Shown piece after piece: positions 43,138 to 53,374 of a stretch of DNA of 64,000 nucleotides. A program made the position numbers and the translations under genes. Numbering within the stretch: position 1 is the first letter of the stretch; each line of letters begins with the position of its first letter. The notes below the pieces were generated by a model. That model did not search any database and was not told the origin of the DNA. It saw nothing but the letters and a program-made list of their open reading frames with translations. The DNA comes from Budorcas taxicolor (lineage: Eukaryota > Chordata > Mammalia > Artiodactyla > Bovidae), in the NCBI RefSeq assembly GCF_023091745.1, contig NC_068926.1, positions 68,198,001 through 68,262,000 on the forward strand, given 5' to 3'.

Positions 43138-43242
43138 CTAGTGGTTAAGAATCAGCCTGCCAGTGCAGGGGATGCAGGTTAGATCCCTGGTCCGGGAAGA
43201 GCCCACGTACCGCTGGACACGACTGAGCAACTAACACTGTGA
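43138..43242 (+). repeat. Internally deleted Bov-tA SINE
   Basis: The head CTAGTGGTTAAGAATCAGCC and TTAGATCCCTGGTCCGGGAA joins directly to the tail GGACACGACTGAGCAACTAA; most of the BovA part is missing. Confidence 0.75.
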
Positions 43243-43419
43243 CAAGCACCATCTTAGGCTTTAGGTGCTAAGCACATGATGGTGAACAAGAATCTGGTTA
43301 GAAAACATGGAAATTATCCAGAAATCCCCTGCAAAGAAAGACTGAGCAAGAAGATCAACGGCAGAGCACTCCCAGAAGTCAGAAACCATCCCCATGATGA
43401 CCATTTTAGATGAATTCTG

Positions 43420-43760
43420 AGTAGATACTGCTTAGCAGGTGGTCACAATTCTCCCAAACCGGCTGCTATTCTCGTATTTAAAACACCTGCTGCTGTTTCC
43501 AGGATGCTAACATTTACTTTGGTTTTTATGTCAATGCCTTTTGTACAGAGAGCCAGCTGTGGAGCTTTTCGTGTTTCAACATTGCCCCTGGACTGTGCTT
43601 TGTTGATAAGAATATAAATCACCGCTTGCCAAGATAGCGCTGGAGCAGACTTTGAGACTGGTTGGAGCAGAAGCCTTCCCTCAAGAGGAAGAATAGTCTT
43701 TCTCTTCCCGGTTAGGAATGTTGTCCCTCTTCAAGGCTTGACCATCTGGAATGCCGCCCT
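43420..43760 (+). mobile_element. Possible endogenous-retrovirus LTR fragment
   Basis: The layout suits an LTR: a TATA-like AGAATATAAATC at about 43608, then ACCGCTTGCCAAGATAGCGC and a C/T-rich stretch. No coding region is seen beside it. Family not identified; the call is weak. Confidence 0.25.
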
Positions 43761-43904
43761 TCTTCATGAGTAGATTGTCTGGCTTGATCTTCTGTCCTTC
43801 TGCTTTCTCTTCCTTGACGCTCTTTTTAGTAATCCCTCTCTACTTGTGGGATTTTTACAAGATGGTTGAGGATTGATGAGCCATAAAAAATAAAGGTCAG
43901 ACAG

Positions 43905-44600
43905 ACAGCAGGTGATCAGTTGCCAGGTGCTGGGGTGGCAAAGGCCTGGAGAGTGCGAGCTTGTTGGGGGCGGGGTCTCCTTGGGGGCGCGGCGGTTCCT
44001 GACCTTTTCGGCACCAGGGACCAGTTTCGTGGAAGACCATTTTTCCACAGTCTGGGCAGGGGATGGTTTCAGGATTTTAAGTGCATGACATTTATTGTGC
44101 ACTTTATTTCTATCAGTATTACATCAGCTCCACCTCAGATTATCAGGCATTAGATCCCGGAGGGTGCAGCCCCCTGCTTTGGGGGTGGGGTAATGAAAAT
44201 GGTTTAGAACTTGAGAGAGGCGGTGAACGTCCTACATGCCATCGAATCTCACACTTTAAAATGATGCTTTTTATGTTATGTGAACTTCACCCCACTCAAA
44301 AATGAGACAAAAGGTTAAAAAGCCAGATAAAAAGGCACATGATCTGTATGAATCAGTTCATCTGATGCTCAGGTACCGGCTCATCTGTGGTGACAGGAAT
44401 CAGAACACGGGTCATGTGCGGGGAGGAAAAGTTTGGAAAGACGCACAAGGGAACTTTCTGGAATGATGGAAATTGTCTACATCTTGTTTTGGGGCAGTTG
44501 TTACAGAAAATATACAACTGTCCAAAAGTAATGAATTGTACACTAAGATCTGTGCACTTAATGATGTTAATATATCTCATTTAAAATTTCAAAAAAAGTT
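43905..44600 (+). repeat. Old L1 3' end split by a DNA-transposon fossil
   Basis: CAGTTGCCAGGTGCTGGGGT at the left and TAATGAATTGTACACTAAGA at the right are typical of L1 3' regions. The middle is another element. Confidence 0.55.
43988..44195 (+). mobile_element. hAT-type nonautonomous DNA-transposon fragment
   Basis: GTTCCTGACCTTTTCGGCAC, GACCAGTTTCGTGGAAGACC and GCATGACATTTATTGTGCAC match a common old mammalian DNA transposon. A TTGGGGGC/TTGGGGGT pair flanks it as a possible 8-bp target site. Confidence 0.6.
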
Positions 44601-44621
44601 AATTAAAAAAAGGAAAGGTGG

Positions 44622-44744
44622 AGAATTCCCAGGTTGTCTAGTGGTTAGGACTCCGAACTTTCACTGGTGAGGGTCCAAGAGTTCAATCTCTGGTCGAGGA
44701 ACTAAGATTGTGAAAGCTTAGTGATGGGGCCAAAAAAAAAAAAA
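44622..44744 (+). repeat. CHR-2-type SINE
   Basis: GAATTCCCAGGTTGTCTAGT, TTCAATCTCTGGTCGAGGAA, then GATGGGGCC and a poly-A tail. Confidence 0.85.
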
Positions 44745-44766
44745 AAAGCAGAGGACACAGCAGTAT

Positions 44767-44921
44767 TTTTTTTTTTTTAATATCTATCTATTTATTTATC
44801 TGGCTGCATCAGGTCTTAGTTGCAGCATATGAGATCTAGTTCCCTGATCAGGGATCGAACCCCAGGCCCCTTGCATTGGGAGTGCAGTGTCTTAGCCACT
44901 GGAACACCACGGAAGTAACCC
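44767..44921 (-). repeat. CHR-type tRNA-derived SINE
   Basis: TTATCTGGCTGCATCAGGTC, TTCCCTGATCAGGGATCGAA and TTAGCCACTGGAACACCACG. It faces the CHR-2 copy 22 bases to its left. Confidence 0.87.
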
Positions 44922-45219
44922 TGCCCCGACTCCAGCATTATTTGCTTTGACAGATTTGACACTCTTTCCTGGAGTCAGGTCATCCGTTTTTAAAGGTGTT
45001 GCCTGGAAGAGCTGCTTGCTGGTGCTCCACTGCTTGTTTTATGAATACAGTTTTTGGAGGGGAGGAGGCTGCATTCTTACTCAGTTTGGGGCATGTGGCT
45101 TGTACGCATACACAGTTTCACTTTGGAGAACTTTATGTGCTTTGAGCTAATGGAGCCTGGTCCTGAGCACCACAGTAGCCCTCTCTGGAGAGGAGCTTTG
45201 ACAAGGTGGTCACCAGCCT

Positions 45220-45420
45220 CGCTTTGCAGTCAGGTGCTCTGGGTTGGACCCTGCCTCAGCGGGATTGACTCTTGCCTCATCTATCTGCCCGGGCCAGTTG
45301 GTAGCTGTGTGACGCTGGGCAAGTTGCTTAACTTCTTGAGGCATGATTTCCTCCTAGGGTGAAAGCAGGGATGATAACCGCCCCACCCCACCCCCAGCAG
45401 CACTGTCGCAAGTACTGAGC
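45220..45420 (+). repeat. MIR SINE
   Basis: GTCAGGTGCTCTGGGTTGGA, TGTGTGACGCTGGGCAAGTT and GCTTAACTTCTTGAGGCATG. Confidence 0.75.
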
Positions 45421-45559
45421 TGGCTGATCCCAGAGCCCCGGACACGGAAGGGCATCGGCAACCACAGCTGTGTGAGTCGGATCATCAGATACAGTGTAGG
45501 ACATGCAGTTACATTTGAATTTCGAATAAAGAGCAAATGATTTTTAGTATATCATTGTT

Positions 45560-46915
45560 ATGCATCAAATGTATTTACCCCTCCATCCCCCAAATTCACA
45601 CACTGAAGCCCTAACCTGTATTTGGAAGAAGTAATTAAGGTTAAATGAGGTCAGATGAGAATTCCAGAAAAATATCTGCTTCATTGTCTATGCTAAAGTA
45701 TTTGACTGTGTGGATCACAACAAATTGTGGAAGATTCTTAAAGAGATGGGACTACCAGACTACCTTACTTGCCTGCCTCCTGAGAAATCTGTATGCAGGT
45801 CAAGAAGCAACAGTTACAACCGGACATGGAACAACGGACTGTTTCCAAATTGGGAAAGGAGTATGTCAAGGCTGTGTATTGTCACCCTGCTTATTTAACT
45901 TATGTGCAGAGCGCATCATGGGAAGTACCAGGCTTGATAAAGCACAAGCTGGAATCAAGATTGCTGAGAGAAATAGCAATAACCTCAGATATGCAGATGA
46001 CACTACCCTTATGGCAGAAAGCGAAGAGGAACTAAACAGCCTCTTAATGAAAGTGAAAGAGGGGAGTGAAAAAACTGGCTTAAAGCTCAACATTCATAAA
46101 ATGAAGATCATGGCATCCAATTCCATCACTTCTTGGCAAATAGATGGGGAAACAATGGAAACAGTGACAGACTTTATTTTCTTGGGCTCCAAAATCACTG
46201 CAGATGGTGACTGCAGCCATAAAATTAAAAGGAGGAAGAGAAGAAGAAAGGCTATGATCAACTTACACAGCATATTAAAAAGCAGAGACATTATTTTGCC
46301 AACAAACGTCCATCTAGTCAAGGCTATGGTTTTCCCAGTAGTCATGTATAGATGTGAGAGTTGGACCATAAAGAAAGCTTAACACAAAAGAACTGATGTT
46401 TTTGAATTGTTGGAGAAGACTCTTGAGAGTCCCTTGGACAGCAAGGAGATCAAACCAGTCCATCCTAAAGGAAATCAGTCCTGAATATTCTTTGGAAGGA
46501 TTGATGCTGAAGCTCCAGTACATTGGCTGCCTGATTTGAAGAACTGACTCACTGGAAAAGACCCCAGTTCTGGGAAAGATTGAAGGCAGGAGGAGAAGGG
46601 GACCACAGAGGATGAGATGGTTGGATGGCATCACTGACTCAAGGGACATGAGTTTGAGCAAGCTCCTGGAGTTGGTGATGGACGGGGAAGCCTGGTGTAC
46701 TGCAGTCCATGGGGTCACAAAGAGTCGGACACGACTGAGCGACTGACCTGACTGACCGAGGTCAGGTGAGTGGAGCCCTGATCCAATACAGTTAGTGTCC
46801 TTATAAGAAGAGACACCAGCAAGCTCCTCTCTCTTCTCTCCTTGCCCTGTAAAGACACAGTGAGAAGGCAGCCATTGGCAAGCCAGGAAGATAACTCTCA
46901 CGAAAAAATGAATCA
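45560..46915 (+). repeat. Old mammalian interspersed repeat split by BovB
   Basis: The left part AAGTAATTAAGGTTAAATGA and the right part GTGGAGCCCTGATCCAATAC, AGTGTCCTTATAAGAAGAGA read as one old element once the BovB is removed. Family not named. Confidence 0.55.
45647..46770 (+). repeat. BovB LINE, reverse-transcriptase 3' half, with 13-bp target-site duplication
   Basis: The BovB occupies 45660-46757. It codes for RT motif B (GVCQGCVLSPCLFNLCAE) and the catalytic YADD at 45990-46001, followed by the BovB C-terminal domain. The RT motif A stretch near 45690 is in another frame, so frameshifts and stops make it inactive. GAGGTCAGATGAG (45647-45659) and GAGGTCAGGTGAG (46758-46770) flank it. 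Confidence 0.93.
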
Positions 46916-46923
46916 GCCAGAGA

Positions 46924-47050
46924 CTTACTTCCCTGGGGATCCAGTGGTTGGGAGTCCGCCTTGCAATGCAGGGGACACAGGTTTAATCGCTAGTTGGGAA
47001 ACTAGGATCCCTCATGCCGTGGAGCATGCCTGCCCCTCCCCCCCAATTGT
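46924..47050 (+). repeat. CHR-2-type SINE
   Basis: CTTCCCTGGGGATCCAGTGG, AATCGCTAGTTGGGAAACTA and ATGCCGTGGAGCATGCC. Confidence 0.83.
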
Positions 47051-47660
47051 TTTTTTAATTAGAAGGAAAAAAGAGCTCAGAACACCAAGACAGGAGATTG
47101 GGTCCTAGGCAGGGACAGTCTCCTCCACCTCCAGCTGTGTCTAACTCCTGGGACCAGCCTCTTTTCTTGCTGCCCTTCGCCCTCTGTGGTTATAGATTCC
47201 AGGTGTTGTACAGTCCTCCTCCCCACAACCCTAGAACGTTCTTAGCCGTCACTGCCCTGGTCTGTGGGGCTCTTCGCAGCACGGCTTCCCAGACTCACTG
47301 GTCCGGCTGGCTTGTGCTCAGATGCTCCTCTTGGCTTCCCAGCTGAACCTTACTCAACTCCTGCTTCCCTAAACATGACACCTGGGGACTTTCCCTGTTT
47401 CTCTCCATGTGGAGCTCAGACTCCAATTCCTCCACACACCCCAAAGCTTCAGATTACCTGCGCCCGGCCCCGCCCCACAGGACTCGCCCAGGAGGAACCT
47501 AGGATCTGCCTGCATGACCAAGAGGGAAGGCCACCTTGGGATAATCCCCAACAGCTGTCTGTAGCCTCAGATTCCTCACCGGTAGCTAGGAAGGGATTAT
47601 GCGTGTGGTGAAGATTCAGGGTCTACAGTGATTAGAACCGTGACCACACAGAGTGGGCCT
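47051..47660. other. Unassigned intergenic sequence
   Basis: C-rich DNA with open frames on both strands but no recognised protein. Confidence 0.35.
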
Positions 47661-47664
47661 ATGA

Positions 47665-47800
47665 AAATAACTGATTTTTATTCTTAATTGGAGGATGATT
47701 GCTTTACAGTGTTGTTTTGGTTTCTACTGTACAACAACATGAATCAGCTGTGAGTACGCATATATCTCCTTCTCTCTTGAGCCTCCCTCCCACCAGAAAT
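47665..47800 (-). repeat. L1 fragment
   Basis: AATTGGAGGATGATTGCTTT, TACAGTGTTGTTTTGGTTTC and CAACAACATGAATCAGCTGT are typical artiodactyl L1-related text. Confidence 0.6.
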
Positions 47801-48177
47801 TATTGGCCAAAGAAACCCTGAAGAAAATGCCAAAAGACAGCAGCAGACTGACTTGGCGAGGGTGGGCAGCAGGAGGCAGTTCAGACATCTGGAAGCAAGG
47901 CCAGGCTGAGTGAGGGGCTCACATTTTAACAGTTCTTATGAAAAAAGGGAAAAACGTAGAGAACGACAGCTGTGTCCATAACTGGATGGGCCTCCACACT
48001 CATCCCTGTGGCTCTGATGCCTTTTGGCCACACCCTGAGACTCATCATCTTTAAGTGCAAAGCAAAAGCCTGCCCAGTTCCCTCTCCTCCCGTTGCAGAA
48101 CATGCCCAGGCCTAGGCAGGTTCTTGTTGATCCCTTAGTTGGGCCTTGACCTGCAACTCTATACAAGACTTCCTTTG

Positions 48178-48327
48178 GGGACGTCCCTGGTGGTTCAGTG
48201 GTTAAGACTCTGTGCTCCCAAAGCCCGGGGCACGGGTTCAGTTCCTGATTGGGGAACTATTAATAGATCCCATATGCTGCACTAAAACCTTGCACAGCCA
48301 AGTAAATAAACTTAAAAAAAAAAAAGA
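48178..48327 (+). repeat. CHR-2-type SINE
   Basis: GGACGTCCCTGGTGGTTCAG, TCAGTTCCTGATTGGGGAAC and a poly-A tail. Confidence 0.87.
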
Positions 48328-48685
48328 TTTCTTGCCTTACTATCTCTCTCCCGGGCCATCTCCTCACATCTTTCTACCTTCCTGATACTCCAGCTGTTTT
48401 AACAACTGAGTCACTATTTCCCTTGGGAAATTCTTACTGACTCTGCACTTTCTTGACTTGATGATTCTTTTACCAACTTTTCATTTCACTATTTTTAAAA
48501 AAGCTTCTAAGTGTGGTGTTTGTGTCTGTAACTTTCTTAGATACTGTAGCTTTTTTCAAAGGCCGCTGCCTGGAGGGCTGATAACCTTAATACGACATTA
48601 GGACGTTTGACCTGGATCCATTTTTCCTGAGAAGCTAGTACTTTACTGATCCCACACTTTCTGAATGCACAATTTAGTAAGTTTG

Positions 48686-48824
48686 TTTTTTTTTTTTAGG
48701 TCAGCTGGTCGTAATGGATTTGCTGTGCAGCATGTGGGATCTTAGTTCCCTGACCGGGGATCAAACCCGAGGCCCCTGTGGTGGATGCGAGGAGTCCTAA
48801 CCACTAGTTCACCAGGGAAGTGTC
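48686..48824 (-). repeat. CHR-type tRNA-derived SINE
   Basis: GCTGTGCAGCATGTGGGATC, CCCTGACCGGGGATCAAACC and TAACCACTAGTTCACCAGGG. Confidence 0.87.
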
Positions 48825-49319
48825 AAATTTTTTTTTTAAAGTTATCCCATGATAGGTCAATTTTCCCAAGAAAGAATATTTGCTAAGGAAAGGGTAACCA
48901 TCTATTACCATTCCCCAAAGTAAGAAGGGCATGATCTCAGAGTAGAGGATGGCCTTTTAAATTTAGTACACTGAGCTTTTTGAAAAAAAATGCCCCCACA
49001 TTCTGCATAGTTTTCTCATTTCTCTGCTTTTTCTGTGGTTTGGCCACCAGGAACAAAGAGGCTGAGGTAAAGGGCACGGACACCGTAACGAGCTGGAGGG
49101 CCATCTAGTGGCCATTTGTCAGTACTGCATGTGCAAGTGACAACTATTCCAATGGTTGACTCCCACCCAGGGTTTCTGGCATAAAAATCAATCTTGGTCA
49201 TTTTGTGGAATTTCTGAAATCTCACGTTACAAATGTTCCTACAACCTTGCACATAAAATTATTGCCTCGGTACAAATCTTAAGACTGAGTTTCTAGCATT
49301 TCAGTGGCGATTCGGAGCA

Positions 49320-49440
49320 CTGTTACTCAGGTCAGACAGGCTTGGGTGAGAGTTTGCTGTCTGTGACGTTGAGCAAGTTACTGGAACTCTCTGACTCTCA
49401 GTGCCCTCTTGCACAGTGGAGATAACAGTGGACAGGACTG
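49320..49440 (+). repeat. MIR fragment
   Basis: GTCTGTGACGTTGAGCAAGT, TACTGGAACTCTCTGACTCT and CACAGTGGAGATAACAGTGG. Confidence 0.6.
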
Positions 49441-49704
49441 TTCTCAAGACCCAGGAAAGTGTGCATGTCACGTCTTTGCCACTGTTTCTGACAAGTAAGC
49501 CTTTGCTATTAATTTGTTCAGTGCTTATAGAAAGACAGCATCACCCAGGTGGGCCACAAACCCACCCAACAGGCTCAAGGAAAAGGTTCACTATGAGGAA
49601 CTCAAGCATTGTCTCAGAAATCCTTCACTTTCTCTCAGTAATGTTTCATAGTGGTGTGGGTTGTTTTTCTGTTTTTCCTATATATAAACATTTTTTCTCT
49701 TGTA

Positions 49705-49998
49705 TCTATATGTATTTGGCTGTGCTGGGCCTTCACTGCTGCTCAGGCTTTTCTCGGCGAGCAGGGGCTACTCTAGTTGTGGTGTGTGGGCTCACTGCGG
49801 CGGCTTCTCTTGCTGCGGAGCACAGGCTCTGGGGGGCGCAGGCTTCCGTGGTTTTGGCGCACGCACTCAGCAGTTGCGCCTCCTGGCTCTGGAGCACAGG
49901 CTCCATAGTCGTGGCACGTGGGCTGAGTTGCTCTGTGGCATGTGAGATCTTCCCGGATCAGGGTGGATTCTTTACCACTGAGCCACCAAGGAAGCCCT
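49705..49998 (-). repeat. CHR-1-like tRNA-derived SINE
   Basis: TATTTGGCTGTGCTGGGCCT, GCGGAGCACAGGCTCTGGGG and TTTACCACTGAGCCACCAAG. Confidence 0.88.
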
Positions 49999-50009
49999 GT
50001 GTGTGTGTG

Positions 50010-50405
50010 TTTAACTTAAATTTAAAAAAAAAAATTATATTGGGGTGTAGTTGATTTACAGTGTATTAGTTTCAGGTATACAGTGGAGTGATTCAGTTAT
50101 ACATATACATATGTCCATTCTTTTTGCAGATTCTTTTTCCCATATAGGTTATTACAGAGTATTGAGTAGACATCCCTAGCTATATAGTAGCCTCTTGTTT
50201 ATCTTATATATACTACTACTACTACTAAGTCGCTTCAGTCGTGCCTGACTCTGTGCGACCCCATAGACAGCAGCCCACCAGGCTCCTCCATCCATAGGAT
50301 TTTCCAGGCAAGAGTACTGGAGTGGGGTGCCATTGCCTTCTCCATTATCTTATATATAGTAGTGCATATATGTTAATTCTTTGTCTTTGTAAAGGCACTG
50401 TGTAG
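50010..50405 (-). repeat. L1 3' end split by a BovA SINE
   Basis: Antisense artiodactyl L1 3' text: TATTGGGGTGTAGTTGATTT, GGAGTGATTCAGTTATACAT and GGTTATTACAGAGTATTGAG. Confidence 0.75.
50200..50358 (-). repeat. BovA-type SINE with perfect 13-bp target-site duplication
   Basis: The SINE occupies 50213-50345 (CTACTACTACTACTAAGTCG to GGGTGCCATTGCCTTCTCC). TATCTTATATATA flanks it at 50200-50212 and 50346-50358. Confidence 0.93.
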
Positions 50406-50407
50406 AA

Positions 50408-50634
50408 CCTGATGTGAAGAACTGACTCATTGGAAAAGACCCCAGTTCTAGGAAAGATTGAAGGCAGGAGGAGAAGGGACAACAGAGGATGAGATGGTTG
50501 GATGGCATCACCGACTTGAGGGACATGAGTTTGAGCAAGCTCTGGGAACTGGTGATGGACAGGGAAGCCTGGTGTGCTGCAGTCCATGGGGTCACAAAGA
50601 GTCAGACATGACGGAGCGACTGAACTGAACTGAG
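50408..50634 (+). repeat. BovB LINE 3' tail
   Basis: TGTGAAGAACTGACTCATTG, GATTGAAGGCAGGAGGAGAA and GGGGTCACAAAGAGTCAGAC, ending in CTGAACTGAACTGA. Confidence 0.9.
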
Positions 50635-50639
50635 CTACA

Positions 50640-50930
50640 TATTTTAATTTTGATGCCATTATACATGGTGTTTTTTCACATTTCACTTTAAAACTGTTTT
50701 TGTGTAGAAATCCAGCTATTATATCAACCTTGTATCTAGCAAACTTGCTAACTTCTTTATTTTACAGTTTGGAATGTTTCATTCATTTGGGCTTTCTGCA
50801 CGCACAATCAGGGGACTACTGCATACTGGTAGTTTTACTTCAGTGTATCCATACCATATGGTTTAAATATTGCCTCTCGAATGGCCTAAAGAACTGCGGT
50901 AAATATTTGTGATGAGAGCAGACACTGTCA
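50640..50930 (-). repeat. Old L1 fragment
   Basis: CCTTGTATCTAGCAAACTTG and GCTAACTTCTTTATTTTACA resemble antisense L1 ORF2. Confidence 0.5.
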
Positions 50931-51126
50931 TCTCATTCTCCATCTCAGAAAGAAAGCTTTCAAAGTTACCGTTAAGTATATCTGCTAAAGGTTTCCAGTG
51001 CGCCAGATTTAATGAGACGTCTTCTGCTTTCTAGACCTTTCCAGAAGATGACTCATATAGATACGAGCTGAGATAATATACTTCTCTTACCCGTGGTTCT
51101 CTCAGGATGGGTGTGTGGGGAGAGGT

Positions 51127-51439
51127 TGTATGACATTGTTCTTGTTCAGTCACTAAGTCGTTGTCCAACTCTTTGTGACCCCGCGGACTGCAGCACACCA
51201 GGCTTCCCCGTCCTCCACCATCTCCCAGAGTTTGCTCAAACTCACGTCCACTGAGTCAGTGATGCCATCCAACCATCTCATTTTCTTTAGTGCCTTCTCC
51301 TCCTGCCTTCAATCTTTTCCAGCATCAAGGTGTTTTCCAATGAGTCAGCTCTTTGCATCAGGTGGCCAAAGTATTGGAGCTTTAGCATCAGTGCTTTCAA
51401 TGAATATTCAAGGTTGATTCCTTTAGGATGTATGACATT
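51127..51439 (-). repeat. BovB LINE 3' end with perfect 11-bp target-site duplication
   Basis: BovB lies at 51138-51428 (GACTGCAGCACACCAGGCTT to GGTTGATTCCTTTAGGA). TGTATGACATT flanks it at 51127-51137 and 51429-51439. Confidence 0.93.
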
Positions 51440-51568
51440 ACTTGTTGTTTAGTCGATAAGTCACATTAGACTCGTTGTGACCCCATAGACTGCAGCCCGC
51501 CAGGCTCCTCTGTCCAGGCAAGAATACTGGAGTGGATTGCCATTTCCTTCTCCATCTGACATTACTTG
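51433..51568 (-). repeat. BovA-type SINE with perfect 12-bp target-site duplication
   Basis: The SINE occupies 51445-51556. TGACATTACTTG flanks it at 51433-51444 and 51557-51568. The left duplicate overlaps the right duplicate of the BovB beside it. Confidence 0.92.
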
Positions 51569-51935
51569 CTAAGATAAAATTACTTTAGCATAGGAATAAT
51601 TTACCATGAACCTAGATTTATTTTGTCACTAGAAAGAAAATAAAGCCAGAGAGCAATTTAAACTAACATTACATAACAGTCATCAAATAGTGAAATAGAT
51701 CGTTCTTTGACGAAGCTTTGTGAAGACATGTCCAAGAACATATTTTTCTCTAGACCTTTCCCATCATCACATCCTCAGACTCTGTTTCAACTATTTCTTT
51801 CTAATTTACGATGAACTGCAGCAAGTAGGGAGATTTGGTCTCTTGGCTGGACACTATTGGTGCCCTGCCCACTGGTACACCCACTTCCCAGCTGTTCTGG
51901 GTGTTGGCTGCTAAAAGCTCATGGCTCCATCCTTC
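51569..51935. other. Unassigned intergenic sequence
   Basis: Nothing recognised. Confidence 0.35.
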
Positions 51936-52310
51936 TCTGGAGGATTCTCTTAGCTAACGGGAGCTGCCCTGCCAGGAGATGCCTGGGAGGTTACACACAC
52001 GGCCCGGGTGGCCCTTGGCCAATGGCTGACTAACAGGGTGGGGTTTAAAGTCCGGCTCCCTGGCCTCAGGGCAGGACAGACTCTGCAGTGTAATAAATAC
52101 CCCCCAGCTCCCTATGGGATGGGGCTGCGGTTAGACCTCTCCTGAAAGCACGCCTCTGCTTAGTTTCCTCTCTGGCTCTGTCCTGCTTCTTTCAGTTCCT
52201 CCCAGTGTTCCTCCCTAGGGTCCTTCCTCAATAAATCTCTTGCGCTAGAATCTCTGGCTATCCCAGTCTCTGAGTGGGCTCTCTTTGTCCAGCACCCACC
52301 TGAGCTGTCT
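51936..52310 (+). mobile_element. Possible old LTR
   Basis: CCTTCCTCAATAAATCTCTT followed by TCTCTGAGTGGGCTCTC resembles the polyadenylation region and U5 of an old LTR. A CCAAT-like GGCCAATGG is upstream. Family not identified. Confidence 0.3.
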
Positions 52311-52683
52311 GTGATTGGTGGGTGGAGCGGGGTGCAGAGTTAGGCAGCCAGGGAAGAGCTGGGGGGTGATGTTGTGGTTGGATCAGGGGGTCCCCGGGAG
52401 GGGCAGCCATAAAGAAGGAGGAGATAACACACCTGAGAGGGGAAGTGGAATCTTAGGTTAGGTCTGTCTGACTCTAAAGCCTGGATTTGTAACTATGACC
52501 TTGGACTCCTCTTCACTCTCTGCCCATACTTTCTAAAGTTTTGAACAGCAACTTTTCTACAAACCCTAAAGGGGGGGTCTCCTTCATCGATGCAGCTTCT
52601 AAAGCATTGGCTGCAAGTTGTATGCCCAAGAGGGCACTGCCCCTCCAGGGCTGCCCTGCGGCTGAGGAACTGGCCCACTTTGA

Positions 52684-53211
52684 CTCAGCCCGGAAACCAG
52701 ACCAGCAGGTCGGCAGGGAAGAGATGGTGTTGGGACAACAGACTCTTTGTATGGAAAGGAAACAGGATCAGCTCATTCTGTCCCATCAGACCATGAACGA
52801 ATTTCAGATGCATCAAAGCTCCCACTGTGGAACGTGAAACCTTACAATTTTAGCAGGAATTTTAACAAACATATTTGGGACATCAGAACGGAAATGGATC
52901 TCTTAAAGAAGATGCAAAAACTGCAGACCATTAAGGAAAAGATGGTTAAGTCTGACTGTATCAAGATTAAAAGCATCTGCGTGACAAATCCCATGATAAA
53001 GGGAAAAATGACTGTGACCGTTTCTGACTTACTACTGGGGAGTCAGAAATGCGGAGAAACCCCATCTAGAGCCTATGCTCCGCAACAGGAGAGTAGCCTC
53101 TGTCGGCCGCAACTAGAGGAAGCCCGTTGGCTTTCAGAGGGCATTCAGAGGAGGAAACAATTTCTGGGCAAAAGTAACATTAGTGGAAGCTTGCAGGTGA
53201 TGGGAGGGTGA
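52684..53211 (+). other. Unexplained open reading frame, coding status unknown
   Basis: A frame with no stop from 52684 to 53208 could encode up to 175 residues. It includes WNVKPYNFSRNFNKHIWDI and a lysine-rich stretch LLKKMQKLQTIKEKMVKSD. An overlapping plus frame at 52541-52837 is also open. The sequence is not a repeat I know, and I recognise no protein family. A frame of this length can arise by chance in 64 kb, so it may be noncoding. Confidence 0.2.
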
Positions 53212-53374
53212 GGCGGGCAATGTGGGGAGGGCATCAGAGTCTGATGGAACAGAACTTCTTTCCTTGCTTCCCAAACAGAAAGCTTGAAGTTGCCCTCTTG
53301 ACTCTGTCAGCCTTCCCGAAATTGATCTACAGCTTTGTGCTGCAACAAAGACCCAGTGCAGCTGAAAGTAACTG

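Noticed and set aside
45645..46382. 245-residue frame with a YADD motif as a gene
   Set aside because: It is the RT part of a dead BovB with frame breaks and flanking target duplicates.
49401..50054. 217-residue plus-strand frame
   Set aside because: Its second half is a CHR-1-like SINE read antisense.
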